From: Pseudomonadota bacterium
Lineage (GTDB): Bacteria > Myxococcota_A > UBA796 > CAJQPC01
Reading direction: 5' to 3'
Assembly: GCA_024228935.1 (NCBI GenBank)
Contig: JAAESX010000148.1
Location: forward strand, 62,001-126,000
Length of the DNA: 64,000 bases
Every line of letters begins with the position of its first letter. Positions within the stretch are counted from its first letter, which is position 1. Below, piece by piece: positions 1 through 10,202 of the stretch. The notes under the pieces were generated by a model, which worked only from the letters and a program-made list of their open reading frames with translations, was not told the DNA's origin and did not search any database. A program made the position numbers and the translations under genes.

Positions 1-489
1 GTGATGATTGCCATGGCGCTGTCGTGTGACCCCCGGCTGCTCATCGCCGACGAGCCGACCACCGCGCTCGACGTGACCATCCAGGCCCAGATCCTCGACC
101 TGATGAACAAGCTCCAGGAGGACTTCGGGACCTCGGTGCTCTTCATCACCCACGACCTGGGCGTCGTGGCCGAGGTCAGCGACCACGTCGCCGTCATGTA
201 CGCCGGCAAGGTCGTCGAGTACGCGGACGTGATGACGCTCTATGGAGCGCCCCAGCACCCGTACACGGTCGGTCTGTTCAAGAGCCTGCCGGACATCGAG
301 TCCGACGAGCAGAAGCTCGACGTCATCCCCGGCGTCGTGCCCAGCCCGCTCGAGTTCCCCAGCGGCTGCCGCTTCCGGAACCGCTGCGCGTTCGCGAACG
401 AGCGCTGCGCTGCCGAGGAGCCGCTCTTGCGCACCGTCGGCACCGGACACACCGTGGCCTGCCACGCCGTCGAGGAGGCCCGCCTGTGA
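1..489 (+). CDS. Oligopeptide/dipeptide ABC transporter ATP-binding protein, C-terminal part (OppD/DppD family)
   Basis: The gene enters from the left edge, so the Walker A half is missing. What remains shows the Walker B and D-loop segment LLIADEPTTALD, the switch histidine in FITHDLG and the C-terminal oligopeptide-transporter extension. That extension has four cysteines (GCRFRNRC, ERC and ACH), which in OppD/DppD-type ATPases can hold an iron-sulfur cluster. The protein would power peptide import as one half of an ATPase pair; its partner is the next gene, joined by a GTGA overlap. The GTG at base 1 is simply the first codon in the window, not a proven start. Confidence 0.93.
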   Translation: MMIAMALSCDPRLLIADEPTTALDVTIQAQILDLMNKLQEDFGTSVLFITHDLGVVAEVSDHVAVMYAGKVVEYADVMTLYGAPQHPYTVGLFKSLPDIESDEQKLDVIPGVVPSPLEFPSGCRFRNRCAFANERCAAEEPLLRTVGTGHTVACHAVEEARL

Positions 490-1511
490 GCCAGGAAACC
501 CCTCTCCTCGAGGTCAGGAACCTCAAGAAGCACTTCCCCATCCGGAAGGGGTTCTTCAGTCGCGTCGTCGGCACGGTGAAGGCGGTGGACGGCATCTCGT
601 TCACGCTGAACGCCGGCGAGACGCTCGGCATGGTCGGCGAGTCCGGTTGTGGCAAGACGACGGCAGGCCGGACCCTGCTTCGCCTGCTCGACCCGACCGA
701 CGGCGAGGCGCTGTTCGAAGGCAAGGACATCTTCAAGATGCCCCCGGACGAGCTGCGTGAGCTCCGCAAGAACATGCAGATCATCTTCCAGGACCCGTAC
801 AGCTCGCTGAACCCGCGGCTGAACGTCGAGACCATCATCGGCGAGGCCCTGAAAGTCCACGGGATCATGGACGGCCAGGAGCTGCGCGACCGCGTCGTCG
901 AGCTCGTCGAGAAGGTCGGCCTGCTCCCGAGCCACCTGGGTCGGTTTCCCCACGAGTTCTCCGGCGGCCAGCGCCAGCGCATCGGCATCGCCCGCGCGCT
1001 GGCCCTGAACCCCAAGTTCATCGTCTGCGACGAGGCCGTCTCGGCGCTCGACGTGAGCATCCAGGCCCAGGTCATCAACCTGCTGCAGGAGCTGCAGGAC
1101 GAGCTCGGCCTGGCCTACCTGTTCATCGCCCACGACCTGGCCGTCGTGAAGCACATCAGCGACCGCATCGCCGTGATGTACCTGGGCCGGGTGGTCGAGG
1201 TCGCGGACAAGGCGCAGCTGTTCAAGAACCCGACGCACCCCTACACCCAGGCGCTGCTGTCGGCGATCCCGGTGCCCAAGCCCGGTCGGAAGAAGGAGCG
1301 CATCCTCCTCGAGGGCGACGTCCCGAACCCGATCGATCCGCCCCCCGGCTGCCACTTCCACCCACGCTGCCGCTACGCGATGGACAAGTGCAAGACGGGC
1401 GAGGGCCCGCCGACGGTCGAGATCGGGCCGGGTCACGCCGTGGCCTGCCATCTGCCGGCGGATGGCGTCCAGCCGCCGTACGCCGCTCCTTCGGCCTCGG
1501 CGTCCCCCTGA
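486..1511 (+). CDS. Oligopeptide/dipeptide ABC transporter ATP-binding protein (OppF/DppF family)
   Basis: Complete ATPase of 341 residues, the second ATPase subunit of a peptide importer. Visible motifs are Walker A GESGCGKTT (51-59), Q-loop FQDPYSS (101-107), signature FSGGQRQR (158-165), Walker B FIVCDEAVSALD (178-189) and the H-loop AHD (215-217). The usual DEP of Walker B reads DEA here, a tolerated variant. The C-terminus carries the family cysteines (GCHFHPRC, KC, ACH). The GTG start overlaps the upstream stop as GTGA, indicating translational coupling. The permeases and binding protein must lie left of the window. Which peptide it carries cannot be told. Confidence 0.94.
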   Translation: MSQETPLLEVRNLKKHFPIRKGFFSRVVGTVKAVDGISFTLNAGETLGMVGESGCGKTTAGRTLLRLLDPTDGEALFEGKDIFKMPPDELRELRKNMQIIFQDPYSSLNPRLNVETIIGEALKVHGIMDGQELRDRVVELVEKVGLLPSHLGRFPHEFSGGQRQRIGIARALALNPKFIVCDEAVSALDVSIQAQVINLLQELQDELGLAYLFIAHDLAVVKHISDRIAVMYLGRVVEVADKAQLFKNPTHPYTQALLSAIPVPKPGRKKERILLEGDVPNPIDPPPGCHFHPRCRYAMDKCKTGEGPPTVEIGPGHAVACHLPADGVQPPYAAPSASASP

Positions 1512-1512
1512 C

Positions 1513-2205
1513 GTGCACGCCCTCGACGTCGCCCTGAGCTGGTTCGCCAGCGTCCATCAGTTCCCCCGCGGGATGTTCACCGGAGGCATCGGCCCCCGGC
1601 CCGAGCAGCGGCTGGTGCTGTACGAGTTCGAGGCCTGCCCGTTCTGCCGAAAGGTCCGCGAGGCGCTCACGATGCTGGACCTCTCCGCCGAGATTCGGCC
1701 CTGCCCGAAGTCCGGGAAGACCTACCGCCCCGAGCTCGTCGAGCGCGGCGGAAAGGCCCAGTTCCCCTACCTGATCGACCCGAACACCGGCGTCGAGATG
1801 TATGAGAGCGACGACATCGTCGACTACCTGTACGAGCACTACGGCTCCGGGCCCGTGCCCTTGTCGCTCCGGCTCGGCCCGCTCATCACGCTGGCCTCGA
1901 GCTTCGCGTCGCTGTGGCGCCCGACGAACGGGCGGATGGCGCTGGCGAGCAAGCCGCCGCAGCAGCCGCTGGAGCTCTACAGCTTCGACATCTCGCCGTA
2001 CTGCCGGCTCGCTCGCGAGACGCTCTGCGAGCTCGAGCTGCCCTACACGCTCATCAACGTCGGCAAGGCGAGCCCCTCGCGCCAGGCCTTCGTCGCGCGC
2101 TCCGGCAAGATGCAGGTCCCGTACCTCGTCGACCCGAACACGGGCATCGAGATGTTCGAGAGCGCCGCCATCGTGCGCTACCTCCACGAAACCTACGCCG
2201 CCTGA
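1513..2205 (+). CDS. Tandem glutaredoxin/GST N-terminal domain protein
   Basis: About 230 residues from a GTG one base after the previous stop; an ATG at 1462 is in frame but would overlap the ATPase gene by 50 bases. Two copies of a thioredoxin-fold GST-N/glutaredoxin domain are visible. The first has FEACPFCRKVRE with a CPFC redox motif (C42, C45); the second has FDISPYCRLARE with one Cys. Each is followed by the cis-Pro and substrate-binding segment PYL-x-DPNTG-x-EM-x-ES. No helical GST C-domain follows either copy. Such di-domain proteins are known in cyanobacteria and plants, with no firm role. A thiol-disulfide or glutathione-linked role is likely but inferred. Confidence 0.8.
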   Translation: MHALDVALSWFASVHQFPRGMFTGGIGPRPEQRLVLYEFEACPFCRKVREALTMLDLSAEIRPCPKSGKTYRPELVERGGKAQFPYLIDPNTGVEMYESDDIVDYLYEHYGSGPVPLSLRLGPLITLASSFASLWRPTNGRMALASKPPQQPLELYSFDISPYCRLARETLCELELPYTLINVGKASPSRQAFVARSGKMQVPYLVDPNTGIEMFESAAIVRYLHETYAA

Positions 2206-3924
2206 GTGAAGCGACAGGGCGCCACCTTCGACAGCGTCGTGGGGATGTGGGAACACCGCATCCGCAGCACGCCGGATCTCGACGCGCTCTACGGGCGCCG
2301 CGACGGCAGCTGGTACAGCCTCACCTGGCGTCAGTGCGACGAGCGGATGCGGCACATCGCCTGCGGGCTCTTCGCTCGCGGCATGAAGACCGAGGTCGCG
2401 GCTATCGCCTGCTCGACCCGACCCGAGTGGATCCTGGCCGACATGGCCGTCCTCCACACCGGCGGCGCGACGACGACGCTGTACCCCTCGGCGCCGCTGA
2501 CGGACCGGCTGCACATCCTGCGCGACTCGGGGGCGGTCGTCTGCTTCGTCGAGCACCGCGCCGAGCTGGACGTGCTGCTGGCCGAGGACCTGCCGGACAT
2601 CCACACCTTCGTGCTCATCGACGGAAAGAGCCGCGGCGAGGAGCGGGTCATCGACCTGACGCACCTCGAGGAGCTCGGCGAGACCTGGCTCGCGGACCAC
2701 CCGGACGCCTTCGACTTCCTGAACGTCGAGCCGGACGACCTGGCGACGCTGATGTACACGTCGGGCACGACCGGGCTGCCCAAGGGCGTCGAGCTCACCC
2801 ACGGTGGCTGGGTCTTCGAGGGCGAGGCGATGGAGAAGCTCGGGTTCATGAACCCGGGCGACGTGCACTTCCTGTACCTGCCGCTCGCCCACAGCTTCGC
2901 CAAGGTGCTCGCGCTCTCGAGCATCCGTGCTGGGGTGCCGACCGCCTGCGACGGCAGCGTCGAGGACCTGGACCGAAACCTGCGCGCCATCCGACCGACG
3001 CTGATGGCGGCCGTCCCCCGGTTCTTCGAGAAGAGCTGGGAGATGCTGCGCGAGGGGGCGCTCGAGGGCGGCCCCGTCAAGAAGACGCTGTTCGACACGG
3101 CGCTCGAGACCGGACTCCAGGTCATCGCCCGCAAGGAGCGCAAGGAGCCCATCGGCGCGTTCCTCGGCGCCCGCTACAAGCTGGCGGACAGGATGGTCTT
3201 CGCGCCCATGCGCGAGCGGTTCGGTGGTCGGATCCGCCTGTTCATCTGCGGCGCCGCCCCACTGGAGAAGAAGGTCGTGCGCCGCTTCTTCGCGGCCCGC
3301 ATGCCGGTGTTCGAGGGCTACGGCCTGACCGAGAGCTCCGCGGCCAGCGTCGTGAACCGCGCCGATGGCTGGCGCATCGGGACCGTGGGACGTGCCATGA
3401 ACGGGGTGACCGTGCGCATCGCCGACGACGGCGAGATCCTGCTCGGCGGTCGCGGCCTGATGCGCGCCTACCACAACCTCCCCGAGGAGACGGCCCAGGT
3501 CCTTCGGGACGGCTGGCTCCACACCGGCGACCTCGGTCGACTCGACCAGGACGGGTACCTGACCATCACGGGCCGGCGCATGGACCTGGTCACCCTGGCT
3601 TCCGGCAAGCGCGTCGCCCCGCGCAAGATGGAGGCCCGGATGCAGCGCGCCCCGGGCGTCATCCGCGCGGTCGTCTTCGGCGATGGCCAGGAGGCCTGCG
3701 TGGCGCTGATCCAGGCCGCGGACGAGGCCACCGACGCGGACATCCAGGCGTCGGTCGACCGGACCAACGCGGACGGGACGCCTCTCCAGCGCATCGCGCG
3801 GTGGGCTCGGCTGCCCGAGCCGCTGCGCGTCGAGCACGGGACGCTCACGCCGACACGCAAGCTGAAGCGGCGAGCCATCGCGCTGCGCTACGCCGACCTG
3901 ATCGAGTCGCTCTACCGCTCGTAG
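2206..3924 (+). CDS. AMP-dependent synthetase / long-chain fatty acid-CoA ligase
   Basis: 572-residue adenylate-forming enzyme that would activate a carboxylic acid, probably a long-chain fatty acid, to its CoA thioester. Motifs are the P-loop TSGTTGLPKG (185-194), the A5 motif GYGLTESSA, and the hinge region GWLHTGDLG, all in the order of the FAA1/FadD group. The GTG start follows the previous stop directly, so the gene is probably cotranscribed with the redox gene. The C-terminal TPTRKLKRR resembles the catalytic-lysine segment. The 3' end overlaps the convergent FG-GAP gene by 13 bases. Chain-length preference cannot be read from the sequence. Confidence 0.92.
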   Translation: MKRQGATFDSVVGMWEHRIRSTPDLDALYGRRDGSWYSLTWRQCDERMRHIACGLFARGMKTEVAAIACSTRPEWILADMAVLHTGGATTTLYPSAPLTDRLHILRDSGAVVCFVEHRAELDVLLAEDLPDIHTFVLIDGKSRGEERVIDLTHLEELGETWLADHPDAFDFLNVEPDDLATLMYTSGTTGLPKGVELTHGGWVFEGEAMEKLGFMNPGDVHFLYLPLAHSFAKVLALSSIRAGVPTACDGSVEDLDRNLRAIRPTLMAAVPRFFEKSWEMLREGALEGGPVKKTLFDTALETGLQVIARKERKEPIGAFLGARYKLADRMVFAPMRERFGGRIRLFICGAAPLEKKVVRRFFAARMPVFEGYGLTESSAASVVNRADGWRIGTVGRAMNGVTVRIADDGEILLGGRGLMRAYHNLPEETAQVLRDGWLHTGDLGRLDQDGYLTITGRRMDLVTLASGKRVAPRKMEARMQRAPGVIRAVVFGDGQEACVALIQAADEATDADIQASVDRTNADGTPLQRIARWARLPEPLRVEHGTLTPTRKLKRRAIALRYADLIESLYRS

Positions 3925-5174
3925 AGGTAGACCCGACCGGCGCCGTCGCCCGCGCGGGACGCCGAGACCGCCAGGTCCCAGTCCAGGACCGTGACGTCGA
4001 TGCCGGCCTTGTCGTCGACCTGCTCGGCCCGGAGGATCCAGTCGGCGTCGGCCACGTCGTGCTCGCCGCTGACCGGGCCGTAGAACACGAACGCCGCGCC
4101 CCCGTCCTCGGTCCGCGTCGCGCCAACGAGCACGTCGGCGTGCTGATCGCGATCCAGGTCACTCGCATCGAGCGAGAAGCCGAGCCTGGAGTACTCGGTC
4201 CCCTGCAGGATGGCGTCGGACTCGGACAGCGGAGCGCTCGTGCCCGGCCCGAGGACCACGTAGACCTGATCCGCGTCCGTCGCCGAGACGACCAGATCGG
4301 CCAGGCCATCGCCGCTCACGTCGCCGAGGGCGACCTCCTTGCCCGCGTACTCCCACTGCGCATCGCCCGAGAGCGTCACGTCGGCGTCGGCGGCCTCGTG
4401 GTTGCCATCGATGGGCCCGAGCACCAGGTGCGCGGCTCCCAGACCGTCGTCGGCCATCGCCCCGACCAGGACGTCGTCTTGTCCATCTCCATCGACGTCC
4501 CCGACCGCGACGCTGCCGCCGAACCAGTCGCCCTCGTCGCTCCCTGACAGCCGATGGGGCTCGGCGTAGAGCTGGCCTCCGCCGTCGGGCTCGACCACCC
4601 AGACCGCGCCCTCGTCGCCTTCGTCCAGATCCGCAGCGAAGGCCCCGACCAGGAGCTGGCCAGTGCCCGTCCCGCGCACGTCACCCACCGCCAGCGCCGA
4701 GCCCGCGTAGGACCCCGCAGAGCCCTCGTAGATCACCGAGGCGTCCGCCAGCTTGCCGCCCGCGTCGTCGACGACGAAGACCGCACCGGACCAGTTCCCG
4801 TTCGCCGAGTCCCAGAACGCCGAGGTCGCCAGTCGGTCCGCGACGACGACGGTCTCGGTGCCCGCGAAGCTGCGTGGCTCGCGGGACTTCCAGCAGGTCT
4901 CACCGGGCCCGTCACCGTCGACAAGGCAGATCGCGCCGGCCCCTTCGTTCCGCTGTGGCAGCGGCATCCAGAGCGCATCGCGGTACCGCACGAGGCCGCC
5001 GGCCTGGTCCGTGGGCTCGCCCTCGAGAACCCGGGGGGCATCGCCGAGCGACTCGTCGCCGGTCCAGCGCTCGAGTGGTGGGAGCACCTCGCCGGTGTCC
5101 GCGCTGTCGTCCGAGTCCCCCGAAGAGGAGTCCGTGGGCGCCGGGCACGCGAGGAGGAAGGCGACGACGACCAC
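3912..5174 (-). CDS. FG-GAP repeat lipoprotein (integrin-alpha-like beta-propeller)
   Basis: About 420 residues. The chosen GTG gives a very short lipoprotein signal, MVVVAFLLAC, with the lipobox Cys at residue 10, followed by an Asp/Ser-rich linker. At least four FG-GAP repeats follow, with calcium-loop sequences such as VGDVDGDGQDDVLVGA, LGDVSGDGLADLVVSA and ASDLDRDQHADVLVGA. The expected fold is a seven-bladed propeller on the cell surface or periplasmic face. The frame stays open upstream to an ATG at 5276, but that start would run over the HMG-CoA reductase 5' end and spoil the signal. Function is unknown; adhesion or calcium binding is inferred from the repeats. Confidence 0.82.
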   Translation of the reverse strand: MVVVAFLLACPAPTDSSSGDSDDSADTGEVLPPLERWTGDESLGDAPRVLEGEPTDQAGGLVRYRDALWMPLPQRNEGAGAICLVDGDGPGETCWKSREPRSFAGTETVVVADRLATSAFWDSANGNWSGAVFVVDDAGGKLADASVIYEGSAGSYAGSALAVGDVRGTGTGQLLVGAFAADLDEGDEGAVWVVEPDGGGQLYAEPHRLSGSDEGDWFGGSVAVGDVDGDGQDDVLVGAMADDGLGAAHLVLGPIDGNHEAADADVTLSGDAQWEYAGKEVALGDVSGDGLADLVVSATDADQVYVVLGPGTSAPLSESDAILQGTEYSRLGFSLDASDLDRDQHADVLVGATRTEDGGAAFVFYGPVSGEHDVADADWILRAEQVDDKAGIDVTVLDWDLAVSASRAGDGAGRVYLYER

Positions 5175-5230
5175 GTCTCGAACGTACCACGCAGCTTGCG
5201 GGCCCCGGCGGGCAGCGCTATCGCCGCGCC

Positions 5231-6498
<1,268 letters not shown>

Positions 6499-6499
<1 letters not shown>

Positions 6500-7359
6500 T
6501 GCGGGCCTCGGCGCCGGGGAAGCTCATCGTGCTCGGCGAGCACTCGGTCGTGTACGGACACCGGGCCATCGCGGCGTCTGTCTCCCGCCGCACCACCGTC
6601 GATCTCACCGCGAGCCCCGGACCGACCCGGCTGGCCGACAGCGACATCGTCGACGATCGGCTGCTGCGGGCCCTGCGCGCGACGCTCCCCGCCGAGGGCT
6701 GGGCGGTGAGCATCCGCACCGATCTGCCGGTCGGTCGGGGGATGGGCTCATCGGCCTCGCTCTCCATCGCGCTCCTGAGGCTGCGCGCCCGGTTCGAGGG
6801 CATCGAGCCGGACTTCGCGTGGCTCCACGCCGAAGGCTTCGCGCTCGAGCGCATCTTCCACGGGGACCCCTCGGGCATCGACCACGCCGTCAGCGCGCTC
6901 GAAGGAGCCGTGGTCTACCAGCGCGGCGAGGCTCCCCAGCCGCTCGCGATGACGCCCATGAAGGTCGTGGTGCTCGACTCGGGCTCCGCGGGCAACACCG
7001 CCGAGCTGGTGGCCGGGGTCGCCGCCCGACGGCCGGGGATCGAACCCGCGCTGGACCGACTGGGCGAGCTGGTCGAGCTCGCCATCGGCAGCCTCGATGA
7101 CCCGCTTGCGCTCGGCGAGGCCATGGACGAGGCCCATGCGCTGCTCGTCCAGATCGGTGTGAGCACGCCCATCCTCGACGATCTCGTGGCCCTCGCGCGC
7201 GACCACGGCGCCACAGGGGCCAAGCTGTCCGGGGCCGGCGGCGGCGGCGTCGTGATGGCCCTGTGCCCGGATGGCGGAATCGAGCTGCTGCGTGCAGCTG
7301 AAGCGCGTGGTATTCCAGCATTCCTCTGCACCTTGCCCTGTGGAGCGTCCGAGGACTGA
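6499..7359 (+). CDS. mvk: Mevalonate kinase
   Basis: 286-residue GHMP-family kinase that phosphorylates mevalonate. Motif 1 APGKLIVLGEHSVVYG (6-20), the ATP-binding PVGRGMGSSAS (77-87), HGDPSGIDHA (121-130, holding the catalytic Asp) and the C-terminal KLSGAGGGG loop are all present. The HxVVYG and SGIDHA patterns fit mevalonate kinase better than the other GHMP members in this operon. The ATG overlaps the reductase stop by one base, and the stop is in turn overlapped by the decarboxylase start. Slightly shorter than eukaryotic mevalonate kinases, normal for bacteria. Confidence 0.93.
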
Positions 7360-8309
7360 TGGCCACCGCGATCGCCCACCCGAACATCGCCCTCATCAAG
7401 TACTGGGGGAAGCGCGATCGGGTGCTCAACCTCCCGTCGACGTCCTCGATCTCGCTGACCCTCGACACGTTCGAGACCAAGACGAGCGTCCAGCTCGGAA
7501 GCGGACAGGACCTGCTCGTCGTGAACGGGCGTGCGCTGATGGGCAAGGAGGCGGAGCGGGTCTTCAATCACCTCGACCTCGTGGTCCCAGGGCGCCAGAA
7601 GGCACAGGTGGTGAGCGAGTCGAACTTCCCGATGGCCGCGGGGCTCGCCAGCAGCTCGAGCGCGTTCGCGGCGCTGACGGTCGCCGCCATCGCCGAGGCG
7701 GGCCTCGAGAAGACCCCAGAGGAGATGAGCATCCTCGCCCGACAGGGCTCTGGCAGCGCCTGCCGCAGCCTGTGGGGTGGCTGGGTCGAGTGGCACCGAG
7801 GCATGGAAGAGGACGGCACCGACAGCCACGGCAAGCACCTGGCTCCCCGGGACCACTGGGACGTGCGCATGGTCGTGGCCGTCGTCGCCGGCGGCAAGAA
7901 GAAGATCAGCTCCCGCGAGGGCATGCTCCGAACGATGCAGACCTCGCCGATGTACGCGGCGTGGGTCAACAGCTACGAGCGCGACATGCGCCAGGCTCGC
8001 CAGGCCATCCTCGAGCAGGACCTCGAGGCTCTGGGCGTCGCGATGGAGCGCTCGACGCTCAAGATGCACTCGACGATGATGACCAGCGAGCCGCCCATCC
8101 GGTACTGGCGCGGCGCCAGCGTGGCCTTGATGGACGCCATCGAGAACCTGCGCGCCAAGGGCATCGGGGCGTGGTGGACGATGGACGCCGGGCCGAACGT
8201 GAAGGTCCTCTGCGAAGCCGAGGACGCCGAGCGGGTCGCTGCGGCGCTGGGCGCGTTCGTCCAGCAGGTGAGCGTGCTCGCGCCCGGAGGCCCGCCTCGC
8301 CTCGTCTGA
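7359..8309 (+). CDS. mvaD: Diphosphomevalonate decarboxylase
   Basis: 316-residue GHMP enzyme converting mevalonate diphosphate to isopentenyl diphosphate with ATP. Diagnostic segments are the N-terminal HPNIALIKYWGKRD (7-20), the ATP-binding FPMAAGLASSSSAFAALT and SGSACRSLWGGWVEW. The aspartate expected in the family C-terminal half is seen in TMDAGPNVKVL. Starts within the stop of mevalonate kinase. The order here, decarboxylase before phosphomevalonate kinase, is not the order of the reactions but is common in compact operons. Its last bases overlap an unusual CTG start of the next gene. Confidence 0.95.
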   Translation: MATAIAHPNIALIKYWGKRDRVLNLPSTSSISLTLDTFETKTSVQLGSGQDLLVVNGRALMGKEAERVFNHLDLVVPGRQKAQVVSESNFPMAAGLASSSSAFAALTVAAIAEAGLEKTPEEMSILARQGSGSACRSLWGGWVEWHRGMEEDGTDSHGKHLAPRDHWDVRMVVAVVAGGKKKISSREGMLRTMQTSPMYAAWVNSYERDMRQARQAILEQDLEALGVAMERSTLKMHSTMMTSEPPIRYWRGASVALMDAIENLRAKGIGAWWTMDAGPNVKVLCEAEDAERVAAALGAFVQQVSVLAPGGPPRLV

Positions 8310-9136
8310 TCCGCGCTCCGGGGAAGCTCTTCGTCCTCGGAGAGTACGCGGTCCTCGACGGAGCTCCGGCGCTGGTCGCCGCCGTGGACCGAGGTGTCTC
8401 CTGCCTCGTCACCGAAGGCGACGGCATCTCGACGCCCTACGACGACCGCTTCGTGGGTCCTGCCCTTCGCCGCGTCGACGCCCCCCGGAAGCACTACGCG
8501 TTCTCGGACTGGAACCCGGCCGACCTGCCCGGAAAGGGTGGCTTCGGAGGCTCGGCAGCAGCCGTCGTCGCGGCCTGCGCAGCGGGTGGAGCCCGTGGGT
8601 TCGAGCTGCTCGACGCCGCGGTGGCCGTGCACCACGAGGTCCAGGGCAGCGGCTCCGGGATGGACGTCCGGGCCTCGGCTTCGGGTGGACTCCGCCGCTA
8701 CCAGGGCGACCGGATCGGCGACGCGCTGGACGCCCCCCACCTGCTGGCCGTCTGGTCGGGCGCCTCGGCAGAGACGGGTCCGCGCGTCCTGAGGTACCGA
8801 GCGTGGGAGGGCCGCGAGGCGTTCGCTCGAGCGAGCCAGGAGCTGGTCGATGCGGGCCCTTCGATCGAGACCTTGACCGCGGCCTACGAGCTGCTGCGGA
8901 GCATGGCCTCCCAAGCCGGGCTGGCGTACGACACGCCCGGTCACCAGCGCATCGCGGCGCTCGCCCAGGACCATGGAGGCGCCGCCAAGCCCAGCGGTGC
9001 GGGCGGCGGCGATGTGGCCATCGCGCTGTTCGACGACCCCGACGCGATGGAGCGGTTTGCGCAATCTTGCGCGTTAGACGGCCTCACGCCCATCCCCATC
9101 CACGTCGTCCCTTCGCTGAGCGTCCTCGATGTCTGA
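8306..9136 (+). CDS. Phosphomevalonate kinase, probable CTG start
   Basis: About 276 residues, GHMP family, placed between the other mevalonate enzymes and so most likely phosphomevalonate kinase. The ATP site begins almost at residue 1: IRAPGKLFVLGEYAVLDG, followed by KGGFGGSAAAVVAAC and the C-terminal KPSGAGGGD. No ATG, GTG or TTG lies close enough upstream to include that essential motif. The nearest NTG is CTG at 8306, which overlaps the decarboxylase TGA as CTGA. The nearest upstream legal start, GTG near 8169, would add about 46 residues of out-of-family sequence. A lost start codon or sequence error is the alternative. Confidence 0.85.
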   Translation: MIRAPGKLFVLGEYAVLDGAPALVAAVDRGVSCLVTEGDGISTPYDDRFVGPALRRVDAPRKHYAFSDWNPADLPGKGGFGGSAAAVVAACAAGGARGFELLDAAVAVHHEVQGSGSGMDVRASASGGLRRYQGDRIGDALDAPHLLAVWSGASAETGPRVLRYRAWEGREAFARASQELVDAGPSIETLTAAYELLRSMASQAGLAYDTPGHQRIAALAQDHGGAAKPSGAGGGDVAIALFDDPDAMERFAQSCALDGLTPIPIHVVPSLSVLDV

Positions 9137-10202
9137 GTCTGGAATCAAGAGCCGCAAGGCCGACCACATCGCGCTCTGCGAGACCGACGACGTCGCGTTC
9201 CGGAAGAAGACGAACGGCCTGGACCAGGTCGAGCTCATCCACGACGCGCTGCCCGAGCTCGCCGTCGACGACATCGACCTCTCGACCGAGTACTGCGGCA
9301 AGACCCTGCGTGCGCCGCTCGTCATCGCCGCGATGACCGGGGGCACCGAGCAGGCCGAGGCCATCAACCGCGACCTGGCCGCGATGGCCGAGATCTACGG
9401 CATCGGCTTCGGCTTCGGCAGCCAGCGCCCCCTGCTGACCGATGGCATCACCGTCGGCTACCAGGTCCGCGACGTCGCGCCGACCGCGTTGATCCTCGGC
9501 AACATCGGCGTCGTCCAGGCCCGCGAGGCCACGACCTCGGCGCTCGCCCGGATGCTCGACCAGTGTGGCGCCGACGCCCTCGTCGTGCACCTCAACCCGG
9601 CCATGGAGGTCATCCAGCCGGGCGGGGATCTGGACTTCCGCGGCGGCCTCGACACCATCGAGCGACTCGTCCGCGAGCTGCACGTCCCGGTCATCGTGAA
9701 GGAGACGGGCTGTGGTCTGTCCCGACACGTCGGCGAGCGCGTCCGCAGCATCGGCGTGCGACACGTGGACACCTCGGGCGCCGGCGGCACGAGCTGGGTC
9801 GGCGTCGAGACGCTGCGAGCCCAGGGCGCACAGGCCACGCTCGGCGAGCGGTTCTGGGACTGGGGCATCCCCACCGCCGGCTCGGTCGCCCAGCTCGACG
9901 GCCTGGACCTGGCCATCTGCGCGACCGGCGGCGTGAGCAACGGCCTGATGGCCGCACGCGCCATCGCGCTCGGCGCCCGTTGCGCCGGCATCGCTCGCCC
10001 GTTCCTCCAGGCCCGGAGCCAAGGCGGCACCGAGGGTCTGGACGCGATGGTCCGGCAGGTCCTCGCCGAGATCCGCCTGGCCCACCTGCTGGCCGGCGCA
10101 CGAACCCCCGACGAGCTGCGCCAGAAGCCGATCCTCCTCGGCCCCGGGCTCGCCCGCTGGATCCCCCGCGGGACCCCCCTCTACGACCGCGCGCTGCGCT
10201 GA
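9129..10202 (+). CDS. fni: Isopentenyl-diphosphate delta-isomerase, type 2 (FMN-dependent)
   Basis: 357-residue type 2 IPP isomerase, interconverting isopentenyl and dimethylallyl diphosphate with reduced FMN. The family start SRKADHIALC, the MTGGTEQAEAINRDLA segment, GFGFGSQR, VKETGCGLS and the phosphate-binding TSGAGGTSWVG are all clear. ATG overlaps the preceding kinase by eight bases. It completes the mevalonate-to-DMAPP route in one operon. The glycerate kinase ATG starts within its stop codon. Confidence 0.96.
   Translation: MSESGIKSRKADHIALCETDDVAFRKKTNGLDQVELIHDALPELAVDDIDLSTEYCGKTLRAPLVIAAMTGGTEQAEAINRDLAAMAEIYGIGFGFGSQRPLLTDGITVGYQVRDVAPTALILGNIGVVQAREATTSALARMLDQCGADALVVHLNPAMEVIQPGGDLDFRGGLDTIERLVRELHVPVIVKETGCGLSRHVGERVRSIGVRHVDTSGAGGTSWVGVETLRAQGAQATLGERFWDWGIPTAGSVAQLDGLDLAICATGGVSNGLMAARAIALGARCAGIARPFLQARSQGGTEGLDAMVRQVLAEIRLAHLLAGARTPDELRQKPILLGPGLARWIPRGTPLYDRALR

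Noticed and set aside
1222..3837. Very long antisense reading frame across the ABC, GST and ligase genes
   Set aside because: High GC leaves few stops on the opposite strand. Its translation is Arg/Ala/Gly-rich with no family motif, while the plus-strand genes have clear motifs. The same holds for the long antisense frames at 13058-15277, 22567-24198, 37315-39855 and 60472-62823.
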